64,000 bases of DNA from Photorhabdus luminescens subsp. luminescens (GCF_001083805.1 NZ_JXSK01000003.1:124001-188000), one strand, 5' to 3'. Positions 28,201 through 37,382 are shown, counted from the first letter of the stretch. The notes: a model not told the origin generated them from the letters alone. A program made the numbers and translations.

Positions 28201-30977
28201 CTTACTGGTAACCAAGAATAGTCACCTTCTGCATTTAACCTGACACAAAGTGAAGAAAAAAACCAGCAATGGTAGCTGCCCGCAGCTTCAACTTTGAAGG
28301 CTTTCGACGACTGACCATGAAAATAATGAGTCTCAATATTGGTGAAGATTTTCTTAGAAAAAATATCTATGAACTGAGATAGCTGCTGCGAGGAAAAAGA
28401 GCCATACTCTGGCCTATAGGCAATATCAGCCCCCTCTACTATGCTTAATCTAATTGCATCAAGTTCGATTTGACCAATATGATTTGAATCAGGGGGCAAG
28501 CACTGCCGTGCCCTAAAGAGCAGGCCAAGTTCTTTTTTTGTGCGGCATGCACGTCTAAAGCTAGCCACATATCCATCAGGCCAATTAGAGAATTTTCCTT
28601 CTTCAAAAATCGCATCACAGTTAAGACTGTCAGTTAATACTCCTGCTTTTATCAATGCAGTTGCTTCAGCTTCATTATCTTGAGAGTGTCGTGAAGACAA
28701 GAGTTTGGTTTTAGCCCGATATCGATCAATTGCCTTCTGCGATAATAGCTCTGCTTGAGCAACCGCCCCTCTATACCATAATGCAATTGCCAATATAGAT
28801 AACTTGGTTGGTGAATACTCGTTTTGTCCTGAGATTATTTCGTTCAGAGACTGCTCATCAGCGATCAGTAGCGAGAGCATCTCCAAGTTAGTGGAGTCCC
28901 ATGTCTGAAATTCAGGGCCATTGATAAGCCTAGTTTTTAGAGCTCTATGTCGATATGCCTCCGCATAATCAAGCGCCTGGAAAGCATAAGTTTCAGCCTC
29001 AGATAACAGTCGAATACATGATCTAACAGGCATGCCAATTATAAGCCTATCAAGCACCCAATCTCGAGTAACCCCCTGTCGCAACTTGGAAGAGTCGCCA
29101 CCTCGAGCCAAACTAGACCAAAGCCAATTATCTTTGAGATGTGTTGGGGCGCTAGAACTAAGCCATTCACATACAGGTGGTAACAACGCATTTATTCGCT
29201 CTTGGTGCTCTTCCTTATTTCGAACAAATACAACTAGGCTTTCGTGGAAAGGTCTTACGCCACAAATTCCCTCCGAGAGCATATGTGCAACCGCATCTAC
29301 ACTCGGTGCATATTCATGATTGTCTTTTACAACGGCACCAATCGCCTGTCTCGGCCACGCAAACTGAAAGCCACTGCATAGGTGAAGAACATCTTTTTGT
29401 CTATAGTTAAGGTTACGCCAAAGCTCAGAATAGTAAGTAGTAATATTGCCATCGGAGCACGGAGGAAGCTTCTCAATTTGCCAAGAAGAAAGTGCTAATC
29501 CATGATGAGACAGATACTCAGATGAGTAAATTACATGCAGAGGGTAGCCATTTGTTATTTCTAATAAAGCGCCAGCACTGTTCTGAATCTCTTCATCAAC
29601 TTGATTTTCATGACAGTTTAAGAACAATCGACCAGATTCAATATGAAGTTTTAAAAATTCGTATATCGAATTTCCAGACATCTCAGGCAACCAATGCCAT
29701 TCATTCTTAGGAGAGTAAGTAAGCAATGTGTAAGGAAGCAATTCATCATCAACTGGTTGCGTTCCGACAAGTACCACTAAGTTGTCTGTTGTAGGAAGCA
29801 ATTGCCTGAAGGTTTCATCCAATGGATTTTTATTTTTAGCATTATCTCGCCAAACATGATCCAGCCCATCAATCAATACAACAAATGGTTTTCCCTTACC
29901 TTTGTAGTAATTTGCGCAGGTTAACAATGCATCACGCAAATTTTCCGGTTGGGATGTACTAGCATTTGACTCTTTATGAAAGCTATCGATTTGATGTAAC
30001 AGAGATTCAGCAACAACCCTTGGGCTTAGCCTGTCTTCAGTTGTGTCTCCCAACGACAAGAAATAGTGGTGACGTATTAACGGAACCTCCTGATCTTCCA
30101 GTTCTTGGCATAAAAACGATAGATACGTACTTTTTCCAACACCAGGCTTGCCCGTTAGAGTTATGACTTCACCATTGGAGCGGTTAATTTGAGCAAGTAA
30201 CTCATTGTGAAAGTCTGAGTCGGGGAGGCAGTAGTCATCAGGCACAGAGAATATTTCAGGTATAGGCTCTGGTCTTTTGGGTGATAAGACTTCTCTAACA
30301 TGATGAAGATAAATCCAACCATGCTCTGGTGGATTATCCTTAAACATTGCCCATTCACGTGCTCTTGCTACAAGCCGTTCGACGCCTGTATCGTCGGAAA
30401 ATTTCAGAAGCTCAGCTCGAAGACTACGTTTTATCGCAAGATAGTCACCATCACTATGCTGGACAGTCAATTTCGAAAAAAGAAAAATGGCAGCTTCTTT
30501 ATTTCCTAGTTGGCGAGTAATCTCAAGCTGTGAGTCATCATCAATTTGACTAAATTCTACTTTCGAACCGTGCAGGCAGGACTCCATCGACCTGTCCGGC
30601 CGTTTGTTGGTCAAAAGAATAACATCCCCGAGTTTTTCAGCAGGCACAACACTAATAGCATCATAGAGCTTTTTAAGAATGGAACGAGACCTAGCTGTTT
30701 TGCCTGAGATCTTCAACAGCCAATCCCACGTAAGGCGGTTTTCATCCTTCTCTGGGGAGGGGGTGAATTTTACTTGCCAATAATCTCTAACACCATCTGG
30801 TCGCTCACAGACAACATCGTCTATTCCTTCAGGCGTTTCATTACTATCCGTATCGGCTTCAAATGCCACCCTGACATACTTAGTCGAACTATGAAGCCAT
30901 TCAGCAAGTAGTTTTACTCCCTGCAAAGTCTGATAATCATAGCCTGTATAGATAATCGCAGAATTTTTAACTTTCAT
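25209..30977 (-). CDS. Avs-like STAND NTPase with N-terminal nuclease domain
   Basis: 1922 residues from ATG 30977; a GTG five codons earlier sits too close to AAGGA. The N-terminal part (GYDYQTLQGVKLLAEWL, GIDDVVCE, YWQVKFT) has the Asp ... Gln-x-Lys pattern of Cap4/DUF4297-type PD-(D/E)xK nucleases. A STAND module follows: Walker A GKPGVGKST near residue 276, Walker B FVVLIDGLDHV near 365. The remaining 1,400 residues are helical repeat-like, as in sensor arms. This domain order and size fit antiviral Avs proteins, which bind a phage protein such as terminase or portal, tetramerise and activate the nuclease. Which Avs subtype, and which phage protein it senses, cannot be told. Transcribed alone on the minus strand, 74 bases before the recombinase operon end. 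Confidence 0.75.
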   Translation of the reverse strand: MKVKNSAIIYTGYDYQTLQGVKLLAEWLHSSTKYVRVAFEADTDSNETPEGIDDVVCERPDGVRDYWQVKFTPSPEKDENRLTWDWLLKISGKTARSRSILKKLYDAISVVPAEKLGDVILLTNKRPDRSMESCLHGSKVEFSQIDDDSQLEITRQLGNKEAAIFLFSKLTVQHSDGDYLAIKRSLRAELLKFSDDTGVERLVARAREWAMFKDNPPEHGWIYLHHVREVLSPKRPEPIPEIFSVPDDYCLPDSDFHNELLAQINRSNGEVITLTGKPGVGKSTYLSFLCQELEDQEVPLIRHHYFLSLGDTTEDRLSPRVVAESLLHQIDSFHKESNASTSQPENLRDALLTCANYYKGKGKPFVVLIDGLDHVWRDNAKNKNPLDETFRQLLPTTDNLVVLVGTQPVDDELLPYTLLTYSPKNEWHWLPEMSGNSIYEFLKLHIESGRLFLNCHENQVDEEIQNSAGALLEITNGYPLHVIYSSEYLSHHGLALSSWQIEKLPPCSDGNITTYYSELWRNLNYRQKDVLHLCSGFQFAWPRQAIGAVVKDNHEYAPSVDAVAHMLSEGICGVRPFHESLVVFVRNKEEHQERINALLPPVCEWLSSSAPTHLKDNWLWSSLARGGDSSKLRQGVTRDWVLDRLIIGMPVRSCIRLLSEAETYAFQALDYAEAYRHRALKTRLINGPEFQTWDSTNLEMLSLLIADEQSLNEIISGQNEYSPTKLSILAIALWYRGAVAQAELLSQKAIDRYRAKTKLLSSRHSQDNEAEATALIKAGVLTDSLNCDAIFEEGKFSNWPDGYVASFRRACRTKKELGLLFRARQCLPPDSNHIGQIELDAIRLSIVEGADIAYRPEYGSFSSQQLSQFIDIFSKKIFTNIETHYFHGQSSKAFKVEAAGSYHCWFFSSLCVRLNAEGDYSWLPVSATSDRANVSAHYDLLNELADLVANELIAGNTLNFDVVCAMFPRVPILDEIQWETRRADIALKRDWIEIAADCHLITTKSEISRDELKQTVNDGLFRVDWLRLWYKDAGLKLLDDDAAELLIELEDNRQLNELEQTIENSNAYLELAQIAFQHDKLALFEKCLRKTWDFVLGYGHHKDPTIFDVLKAVGYLSESDPSSALEILERISPIVFNISDFTDGDETRHSKHSISSLLAKLNPQTAASVYEQELSDGEWYYAEETISRLLKRCDFASPITKYLYLTGLHSSCYQVLREKIEKGEPHAICIADEIENLLDINVQNMVEEKQPSANELDEKISLQPSDYPPEKFEELTVLLKEKYSTSEFWKTWYTYWCTQGKEPDLLQLLIPQVSKFIDRFDDKRYLLDLLFFSVKKLDGKTKAFDLLVAAHKAMGGWSDWYERSENSLNRLKMVAEQYPKKIDEFIKLTTSQPDNWKDKFGNLIIPNDKLVFLLSHGGRKDEALKLTLEMVTSLEESVRNLQLARPVWDWRQDDSLEEAMLKTLVSRLKLPIPSVKLRVVDQLSLLLIAQHPRVEELLKEDLAGRKQESECVEVLCVFFIAKSKGYVCPNDLGHYIRARSVLSDLILSELLSTSVEFGEYAYPFSPFIILGHDNNRFEYYQGSHVPRVYYSWLKKETKRTRLPFTDHYQTEWNNTFEYQPSTATTIDYFFSSDRQRSTGQFYTQASHRGRSAYLRTIDLAKEFYGMPDSYAKYLSIPALPIEPAYMELRPQKPKWLPVWNGNNSPNEANLISYVKEGLANFTQTDDSNDLLAFSLPIKIDDNNWIDLTVVKVSTEIELTPDMQVKERSGCLAVGNLLDKELSYEFGDSQMPKAPTMAGTSYPFMRYGHWHSDLESRGFYIPKCTIDGKKIVGSSSDGLFIYSVDGSKVGFSSFWYNYWQPIHPRGIRSFCGSYTAVSKERIEEWHSSSETEHKSCYLCKAILLTAGDNFREFNEQEIEFFIC

Positions 30978-31050
30978 AAGACTCGAAAACACTCCTTATT
31001 CAATAAATCATCCTCTCCACCCCAAAAGTACACCTCATCAACAGTTAACA

Positions 31051-31527
31051 TTATGCTCTTCCTGAAGGAGGCATTTCTTTGTCAAAAGGCCGTAATATTC
31101 GAGCTACCTCAGTATTTGAAGGCAGGTCTGCCCCTTTTGGCGGAGTTTTATCAACGCTAGCCATCTGTATGCCTTTCTGCCGCACGTGGAAGGCGATTTG
31201 CTGCCAGCGGCGCAGCCATTGAGCTTCTTTTCGCTTGTAGGCCTCTAGCTCCGCTTTAAGGCGATCCACCTCTACCTGAAGCTCCTCCGATTCTTTGGTT
31301 GCCTGCGCTTTGGTTTTCACGAGACCACCCGACAGTGCTTGTTTAGCATTGTCATAAGCGGCTTTAATTTCAGACTTGGCTTGGAGTGACTGACGACTAA
31401 AGCCAAAGCGTTCTTCTAGAACAGCCCAGGTGAGTTTTGATCCAAGCTCGCCCAGCGCCCAGCGGTCCAAATCGGCAACGATTGTATTGATGTCACTGTC
31501 GGACATACGTCTGAAGCGCTTAACCAT
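31051..31527 (-). CDS. gmtX: GmtX/TnpC-like accessory protein of the recombinase operon
   Basis: 158 residues. An N-terminal helical DNA-binding-like part (INTIVADLDRWALGELGSKLTWAVLEERFGFSR) is followed by a coiled coil at about residues 70-110 (KESEELQVEVDRLKAELEAYKRKE). Size, form and last position behind three tyrosine recombinases match TnpC of Tn554-like elements and the third protein of gamma-mobile-trio systems. It has no catalytic motif; probable role is assisting strand exchange or target choice. It overlaps the preceding gene by 8 bases. The symbol is assigned from context. Confidence 0.55.
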   Translation of the reverse strand: MVKRFRRMSDSDINTIVADLDRWALGELGSKLTWAVLEERFGFSRQSLQAKSEIKAAYDNAKQALSGGLVKTKAQATKESEELQVEVDRLKAELEAYKRKEAQWLRRWQQIAFHVRQKGIQMASVDKTPPKGADLPSNTEVARILRPFDKEMPPSGRA

Positions 31528-33529
31528 GCTCTACCTCGTTTAAATATTGTTCGGGATCAAAGTGCTCCACCCCGTTGTCGGCCAGTTGCACAGCCAGCGT
31601 TTTGAGTTTTTTATCGTTATGAGCTAACCAGTCAGCGCTCTTTTTGGACTTGTTGCTACTTAACTGTTTCTCAGCATTTTTTCGGGCCAGTGCGGTAAGG
31701 GCATATTGGCGCTTCTGCTCATCCAGCCTACCCTTATCATCCTTGACCCACACGTAGTCTTTGCAGTCTGCCGAACATTGTAAATGGCGCTCGCAGGGCG
31801 TTTGAGAAAAGTTGTGAACGCAGATACCCGTACCGACATCATGCACAGCCTGAATTCGTGCTTTAAGAATGGCATCCTGTACTTCTACCGGAACTACTTT
31901 GATTTGCTCAGCCAACAGGCCACCGACCAAGCCTTTTTTGATGTCTTCGCGGAGCATCAGCGCACGTTTTTCGCGGGATGTATGCTGATAGGCTTTGGTG
32001 TCTCTGGGATTGGTTCGACCAAACCATTCGGTTTGCAGAAGATCACTTAACCCACCTTCATCAAGTAAAGTATTGAGCGTGTGGCGGAAGTGGTGACTGG
32101 TAAAATCTACCTCGATACTACTGGAAGCGTATTCATCTGCAAGAGCGGGTAAATAACGGAGAAATGTAGAGAACATAGACTGACTACAGCTTGTAGCCAA
32201 CCAGTGAGCGTAGCTCCCAGTAGAAAGTCCCAATGGGCGAATAAATAAAAGATCTTTTAGATAGTATTCTTTACCAAATTGATCGATATGGAATGGTCGT
32301 AGTAATTTTTCAGAAAAGTCTCGAAAACAATACGCTTTGACAGCATCCTTATTTGTGTAGCAAATAGGGTTATTAGGCTTTTTTCCTTGCTTGGTAAGTC
32401 GCTCATGGTCCTGCCAAACAAGACCAATCTTTCGAATCCATCCAGTAGAACAAATTGTATTGCTACTTACCCCAATCTTTAGCAGGTCATCGATGTATAA
32501 CTTTCTTTTCTCTGGAATTTTATTCAAAAAACGAAGATCTGGGCCGCGAGAACGATGCATTTCCTCTGCGGTAATTCTCACCGAGTCTGTTGCCGCACGT
32601 ACCTCATCAAGTACATCTCTAACTATTGTTACAACCTCTGACGGTAAGTAGAGGTTTCTTTTAGGTGTAAATAGATCACCGAGACTAGCCTTTCGAGGGA
32701 AGTATTGTATAAAGGCTTTTTGGTCTTCGTCTAACGTAACTTCTTGAAGCGGAAGCAATGAAATCTCACTAAAGCGGCGGCCAGTACAAGCAAGCAGAGT
32801 CAAAATCAGGATATAGAACCGGTACTTATGGTCTTTGGAAACATTTAAATAAAGCTCGCCTATAACTCGAAACACGGCAGGAGCAACAAGCTTCTCGGAT
32901 TTGGTCTCCAGAACTTCAGGATCATCCAGCCTTTTATGATTCAGACCTCCTGTATTCACTGGGCGTACCATCTTGGAATATTTGTACTGCAACAGCACCC
33001 TGCACAAACCATTAGCATCACAGTGTGCAGCGAACTCTGCAACATGCTTGTGAAGGTTATAGGCCGAGCTTTGACTGTAATGCTTTAAGATTAAAGAACA
33101 TGCATTATCAAGAGCTTCTGGCGTTAAACTTACTAACACCAGCCCCAGTTTTGAAGCTGAATAATGGATGTAACCTATTGCTGTAATGAAGTTGCGTTGA
33201 TTAGGGCTTGCCTGGTTTTTCCTATGAAACCGAAGAATTAATAACGCTTTGGCAACCTCCTGCCAATCACTATCTAAAGCATCAGAGCCCAGTTTCGGAG
33301 GAAGCGAAAAATGGAGAGATACGGATTTTACGTTCTTGCCAGTAAGCTTAACTAGGCAGCCAGCCTTGACCTGCCAAATATCATCACCCCATGTAATCGC
33401 CTCAAAACCTTCCAACTTCATCAGCTTTGCTTTTCTGACTAAAGTCTTAAGATTTACCTTTCTATCGCGCTCAATACGATCAATAAAGGGAATAACCTTG
33501 GCTTTACGATTAGAACGGCCGTCAGACAT
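31520..33529 (-). CDS. gmtZ: large tyrosine recombinase (GmtZ/TnpB-like)
   Basis: 669 residues from ATG 33529; another ATG lies at 33547. Tyrosine-recombinase catalytic core: LLACTGRRFSEISLLPL with the first Arg, SHHFRHTLNTLL with the His-x-x-Arg-His box, EWFGRTNPRDTKAYQH with the Tyr nucleophile. The C-terminal extension holds a cysteine cluster GICVHNFSQTPCERH ... CSADC, a zinc-finger-like element typical of TnpB of Tn554-type transposons, and a basic tail. Overlaps its neighbours on both sides, so it acts with them in one complex. Confidence 0.75.
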   Translation of the reverse strand: MSDGRSNRKAKVIPFIDRIERDRKVNLKTLVRKAKLMKLEGFEAITWGDDIWQVKAGCLVKLTGKNVKSVSLHFSLPPKLGSDALDSDWQEVAKALLILRFHRKNQASPNQRNFITAIGYIHYSASKLGLVLVSLTPEALDNACSLILKHYSQSSAYNLHKHVAEFAAHCDANGLCRVLLQYKYSKMVRPVNTGGLNHKRLDDPEVLETKSEKLVAPAVFRVIGELYLNVSKDHKYRFYILILTLLACTGRRFSEISLLPLQEVTLDEDQKAFIQYFPRKASLGDLFTPKRNLYLPSEVVTIVRDVLDEVRAATDSVRITAEEMHRSRGPDLRFLNKIPEKRKLYIDDLLKIGVSSNTICSTGWIRKIGLVWQDHERLTKQGKKPNNPICYTNKDAVKAYCFRDFSEKLLRPFHIDQFGKEYYLKDLLFIRPLGLSTGSYAHWLATSCSQSMFSTFLRYLPALADEYASSSIEVDFTSHHFRHTLNTLLDEGGLSDLLQTEWFGRTNPRDTKAYQHTSREKRALMLREDIKKGLVGGLLAEQIKVVPVEVQDAILKARIQAVHDVGTGICVHNFSQTPCERHLQCSADCKDYVWVKDDKGRLDEQKRQYALTALARKNAEKQLSSNKSKKSADWLAHNDKKLKTLAVQLADNGVEHFDPEQYLNEVEHG

Positions 33530-35105
33530 TCTGATGCTCCTGCCCACAAAGCTGAGCCATTTGTGCGACGGCAGCTATCACCTCATCAAGCTGTATACCC
33601 AGCCGTGCATTCTCATATTTCTTTAAGCGTTCCTCTCGTCCAGCAAGCAGACATTCCAGAACATGCTCATGATCAGAATGCCGATAAGGCTGAAATTTAG
33701 GACACAAATAACAGGAATAAGGAGGATCAAGGTGGCATACACTGGATTCGCCACACACACCAATATCAGACTGATCAGCTGGATTTTGCTCATCGACAAA
33801 CGTCAAGTGCTTGTCATCTCGCTCACCATTGATAGCGTCTTCATCACTATCAACAAGCTTACCTTTGAAGAAGTTGAGGTACTTCGAGAATCCTTTTACC
33901 ATTGACTTGTCGAGATGCTCAACAACTTTTCCCGCAACATCAAAATATACCCCCACATGCTGGGTATCCGTATGATCCAATATTCTAGCCAGTTCACGTC
34001 TGCTAATTCCCTCAGCTGCTAGGCCTGTAGCCAAGGTGTATCGTAACCTCCTTGGTGTGACATGCATGAGTTCACCAGTAAGAGGGGAAATTATGTTATG
34101 GCGCTTTATAAAGGCTGTAATTAAACGAGATATATCCCCGCTCGTCATATTGAAAATATTCTCTGCATCTAGAGAAAACATGGCAACGCGGTTACCACCT
34201 GTTCTTATTAGAAGTGGTCGATTCTCAGGGGTAGAGAAGTCTCTACCTTTAAAGCTAAGAGGCACTGAGTTATTTTGCTCAACAAGATTTTCTAGAATTC
34301 TTCCGAAATGGGGATCTAAATATTCATCCATCAGGTCGTCACGAGGATTAACAAATCTCTTCTTAATACGCGGCATCCGAATGAGATAACAGGGGTCTTC
34401 GTTCGACGGATCAAGCTTAACGAGATCGCCTTCCCTGAGGTATGTCAGGTTTGCGGGGTTTCGACCGAAAGCTAGTGACAAAGCCATAACAGCCTTCTGC
34501 TGGAGATGCTCAAACTCTAGACTTTTGTCCTCTTTTAGCGCAGCAATCAAAAGAGGGAGCTCTAATGATTTATGTAATGGTCCCATATCGGGATCGGACA
34601 TCCTAACTGCCTCTCCCTTTGGACCACTGGGTATAACCATTGCCTCAAGCTCAGCGGCATACGCATCTGAAAATGTACTGTCTGAAATGTTCTCAGAGCA
34701 CCAGATATACCACCTAATTGGCTCGTACATCATCCAAAGCTTGTGCCGAGAACGCTGAGAATTGATAGATTTTTCAAATAAATCAATAAGATGATCTTTA
34801 ATAATTGACGATTGAATATCCTTTTCCCAATTCCTAAGAACTTGCCTCCATACCTCATGAAACACTTTGTATCCAGCAGATGTTGAAATACGCCTCATCT
34901 GGTCAGACACATAGTGCTTCAAAGCATTTCTCAGCTGTAAATTTGAAATCTTGCCAAAATCGAGCGTTGAGTGGTGGCGAATCACTATGGGGAGCACCCA
35001 TTTATCGCCTGATATATTAACTTTTTTCCCTTCTCGGGTAACCAGGATCTGCATCTCAGACCAAGACTGTTCTACAGCTTGTGCTTTCGATAATTTTGTG
35101 TTCAC
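33522..35105 (-). CDS. gmtY: second tyrosine recombinase (GmtY-like)
   Basis: 527 residues. Core motifs are partly substituted: LAFGRNPANLTYLRE (first Arg), RRLRYTLATGLAAEG where the usual His after Arg is Tyr, LDHTDTQHVGVYFD with His and the Tyr nucleophile. A cysteine/histidine cluster (CGESSVCHLDPPYSCYLCPKF) near residue 450 probably binds zinc. Starts 5 bases after the stop of the smaller integrase. Membership of the gamma-mobile-trio is inferred from size and order. Confidence 0.65.
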   Translation of the reverse strand: MNTKLSKAQAVEQSWSEMQILVTREGKKVNISGDKWVLPIVIRHHSTLDFGKISNLQLRNALKHYVSDQMRRISTSAGYKVFHEVWRQVLRNWEKDIQSSIIKDHLIDLFEKSINSQRSRHKLWMMYEPIRWYIWCSENISDSTFSDAYAAELEAMVIPSGPKGEAVRMSDPDMGPLHKSLELPLLIAALKEDKSLEFEHLQQKAVMALSLAFGRNPANLTYLREGDLVKLDPSNEDPCYLIRMPRIKKRFVNPRDDLMDEYLDPHFGRILENLVEQNNSVPLSFKGRDFSTPENRPLLIRTGGNRVAMFSLDAENIFNMTSGDISRLITAFIKRHNIISPLTGELMHVTPRRLRYTLATGLAAEGISRRELARILDHTDTQHVGVYFDVAGKVVEHLDKSMVKGFSKYLNFFKGKLVDSDEDAINGERDDKHLTFVDEQNPADQSDIGVCGESSVCHLDPPYSCYLCPKFQPYRHSDHEHVLECLLAGREERLKKYENARLGIQLDEVIAAVAQMAQLCGQEHQNV

Positions 35106-35110
35106 TTTGG

Positions 35111-36283
35111 CTACCTCTCAGACATCATATCAGCCTGATACCGCCTCAATGACTTAACTGCCAGCTCCTCCACTTCTTGGGCGATATAAGTGTCTTGTGA
35201 CTCCAAACTACTATCGCCACGCAGAAAGGCCAGCGCTTCTCGTCTGCGCTGCTCATCCATTCCTGAAGCCCTAAGAACCCTCTCAAGCCGGGATGAGAAT
35301 GTGTGTCTAAGAGACTTGGCCGTTAAGTTTTCGGGAAGATGGTCAGCATATTGCGATCGCAATAACTGGAAAAACTGTGTAATTGAGGATTGTGACAAGG
35401 GCGCTCCCTCATCACTCAAGATTAAATAGTCTGATTCATGGTTACTTTTGCTTTCAAGCACTTCACGCCAGGTAACAATGTACTCATTTAATGCAAAAGC
35501 AAACTGCCTACTCTCAATCGGAATAAGTCTACCATTACGTTTTATTTGAGGCCTCGGCCGCCTCACATCCAATGGGTCTGCTGGTCTACGCTCAACCTTT
35601 ATCGCCGAAATCGCACCAACCTGGACATCTTCTACCCTGAGGCTAAGCAGCTCACCTGGCCTTAAACCACAAAATAGCATCAGCCCAACAGATACATAAT
35701 TTCTGAACTTTACAGCTGTATCTCGTCCAAATCCTTGCTTGGCATCGGGATGCAACACGGCAAGCAGGAAGTCAACTTCTACCTCATTTAAACCCTTACG
35801 AAGGCTTTTTTTCATTGGTGTGGCAGACATAAAGCTACCATCCAGCATTTTTAGAAAAAATGACTTTCGCTCTCTCAAACGTTCATAGTCCAGGGAAGAC
35901 AAAGGCAACTGACTTGTCAGTACGTCCATGCACCAACTAATAAATTGTCGGATAGTTGTTAACCGTTGATTGAAGGTATTAGGCGCTACTACACTTATAC
36001 GTTCATTGGCCTGATCAATTCTTAACGCTTCGACCAAGCCACCTTTTAATTCTGCTTCGTTGAATGAGTTCTGAGCCAGTAATTTCGCAGATAGGTCACA
36101 ATTCGATTTATCCAGCCAACGATAGAGCACTGATAGTTCTCTCAAATTCCGAACTAATGTATTTGTACTAAGGGCTCGTCTGGCAAGAATAAACTCATTA
36201 GGTAAGACAACTGGCATACCAGAAGCATCCAGCATCATTGGTATCTGCTCGCCCGTTTTGTGTGTGACTAGCTCTATTTTCAT
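35111..36283 (-). CDS. site-specific tyrosine recombinase/integrase, first of the operon
   Basis: 390 residues from ATG 36283 (MKIELVTHKTGEQIPM), behind AAGGGTGG; a GTG- or ATG-extended frame reaches 36328 but lacks support. SAM-like N-terminal DNA-binding part, then LMLFCGLRPGELLSL with the first catalytic Arg, AKSLRHTFSSRL with Arg-His, and DTYIAQEVEEL with the likely Tyr nucleophile. Closest to the ssb terminator, it marks the right edge of the island. Four recombination genes follow one another with overlaps or tiny gaps, so they form one operon. Confidence 0.8.
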   Translation of the reverse strand: MKIELVTHKTGEQIPMMLDASGMPVVLPNEFILARRALSTNTLVRNLRELSVLYRWLDKSNCDLSAKLLAQNSFNEAELKGGLVEALRIDQANERISVVAPNTFNQRLTTIRQFISWCMDVLTSQLPLSSLDYERLRERKSFFLKMLDGSFMSATPMKKSLRKGLNEVEVDFLLAVLHPDAKQGFGRDTAVKFRNYVSVGLMLFCGLRPGELLSLRVEDVQVGAISAIKVERRPADPLDVRRPRPQIKRNGRLIPIESRQFAFALNEYIVTWREVLESKSNHESDYLILSDEGAPLSQSSITQFFQLLRSQYADHLPENLTAKSLRHTFSSRLERVLRASGMDEQRRREALAFLRGDSSLESQDTYIAQEVEELAVKSLRRYQADMMSER

Positions 36284-36382
36284 TGCACCACCCTTATTGA
36301 CAAAATAAGAGTAGCTACAAACTTCCATCTTTACAACTTTTCAAATTATACGACTTTATAAAAGTACAAAGTCACATAAAAC

Positions 36383-36421
36383 AAAAAAGCCCTTCAAATG
36401 TTTACACACTTAAAGGGCTTT
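36383..36421 (-). terminator. ssb terminator (bidirectional form)
   Basis: Stem AAAGCCCTT (36386-36394) with AAGGGCTTT (36413-36421); read on the minus strand it ends in TTTTTTGTTTT. It separates ssb from the recombinase operon and so places the island border between 36284 and 36383. Confidence 0.8.
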
Positions 36422-36502
36422 ATTTCTCATTTATAGCTCGTAAAACCAATCAGTTAATTAGACTAGATCAAGAATTACTTAACAATAATTACTTTATGTC
36501 AT

Positions 36503-37045
36503 TCAAAACGGAATATCGTCATCAAAATCCATTGGCGGCTCATTGCTCTGCGGAGCAAAAGATTGAGCAGGACGTGAAGGAGCGCCGCCGCCGCTGAACT
36601 GCTGAGGTTGTTGCTGAGATTGTTGCTGTGGTTGTGGCTGCTGTGGCTGTCCCCAACCGCTGCCTTGTGGTTGGCTATCCTGGAAACTACCACCAGCGCG
36701 GCTTCCCATCATTTGCATGGTGCCGCCCATGTTTACCACCACTTCTGTGGTGTAACGCTCCTGACCGTTCTGATCCTGCCATTTACGGGTTTGAAGAGAA
36801 CCTTCAATATAAACCTGTGAACCTTTACGCAGGTATTCACCCGCAACTTCCGCCAATTTGCCAAACAAAACAACCCGGTGCCATTCAGTCTTCTCTTTCA
36901 TCTCACCGGTCTGTTTATCGCGCCAGCTTTCAGAAGTCGCCAGAGTAATGTTAGTCACTGCGCCGCCGTTTGGCATATAGCGGACTTCCGGGTCTTGCCC
37001 CAGGTTACCGATTAAAATAACTTTGTTTATGCCTCTGCTGGCCAT
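36503..37045 (-). CDS. ssb: single-stranded DNA-binding protein
   Basis: 180 residues. OB-fold N-terminus [23 protein letters not shown] through YTTEVVVNM, a Gly/Gln/Pro-rich linker (about 115-165), and the acidic partner-binding tip DDDIPF. Binds ssDNA as a tetramer and recruits replication and repair proteins. Diverges from uvrA across about 370 bases holding a LexA box, the arrangement seen in E. coli. Confidence 0.98.
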   Translation of the reverse strand: MASRGINKVILIGNLGQDPEVRYMPNGGAVTNITLATSESWRDKQTGEMKEKTEWHRVVLFGKLAEVAGEYLRKGSQVYIEGSLQTRKWQDQNGQERYTTEVVVNMGGTMQMMGSRAGGSFQDSQPQGSGWGQPQQPQPQQQSQQQPQQFSGGGAPSRPAQSFAPQSNEPPMDFDDDIPF

Positions 37046-37205
37046 TGGGAATACTCCTGATGAAATGAATTTCTACAATTATTAAGTAACGCAGTTTAAC
37101 ATGCGACACTAAAAATGAAACGCGGCCGCTTTAAAGCGGACTTTGCGAAGCTCACCGTACTTTCATACTGTCATACTGTACTTATTACATTATTTCACTT
37201 AAATA

Positions 37206-37221
37206 CTGTATATCTAATCAG
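37206..37221. promoter_or_regulatory. LexA (SOS) box between ssb and uvrA
   Basis: CTGTATATCTAATCAG keeps the CTG-N10-CAG rule and closely resembles the E. coli uvrA operator. It would place uvrA, and possibly ssb, under SOS control. Confidence 0.85.
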
Positions 37222-37255
37222 TCAACTCTGTGTAATAATAACTCACTTATTATTA

Positions 37256-37382
37256 TATACCCTATGGATTTCAAGATGAATCGCGGCGGCAAGGGAGTGA
37301 ATCCCCGGGAGCATAGCAAACTATGTGACCGGGGTGAGCGAGTGCAGCCAACAAAGAGGCAACTTGAAAGATAACGGGTATA
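37256..37382 (+). repeat. ERIC element, copy B (uvrA leader)
   Basis: 127 bases, TATACCC to GGGTATA, with the ERIC core GTGAATCCCCGGGAGC and GTGACCGGGGTGAGCG. It lies between the LexA box and the uvrA start, ending 30 bases before the ATG, so it is probably transcribed in the uvrA leader. Confidence 0.92.

Noticed and set aside
16733-36383. Long direct or inverted terminal repeats of the defence island
   Set aside because: The two presumed ends were compared by eye and no convincing repeat was found, so the island borders remain inferred.
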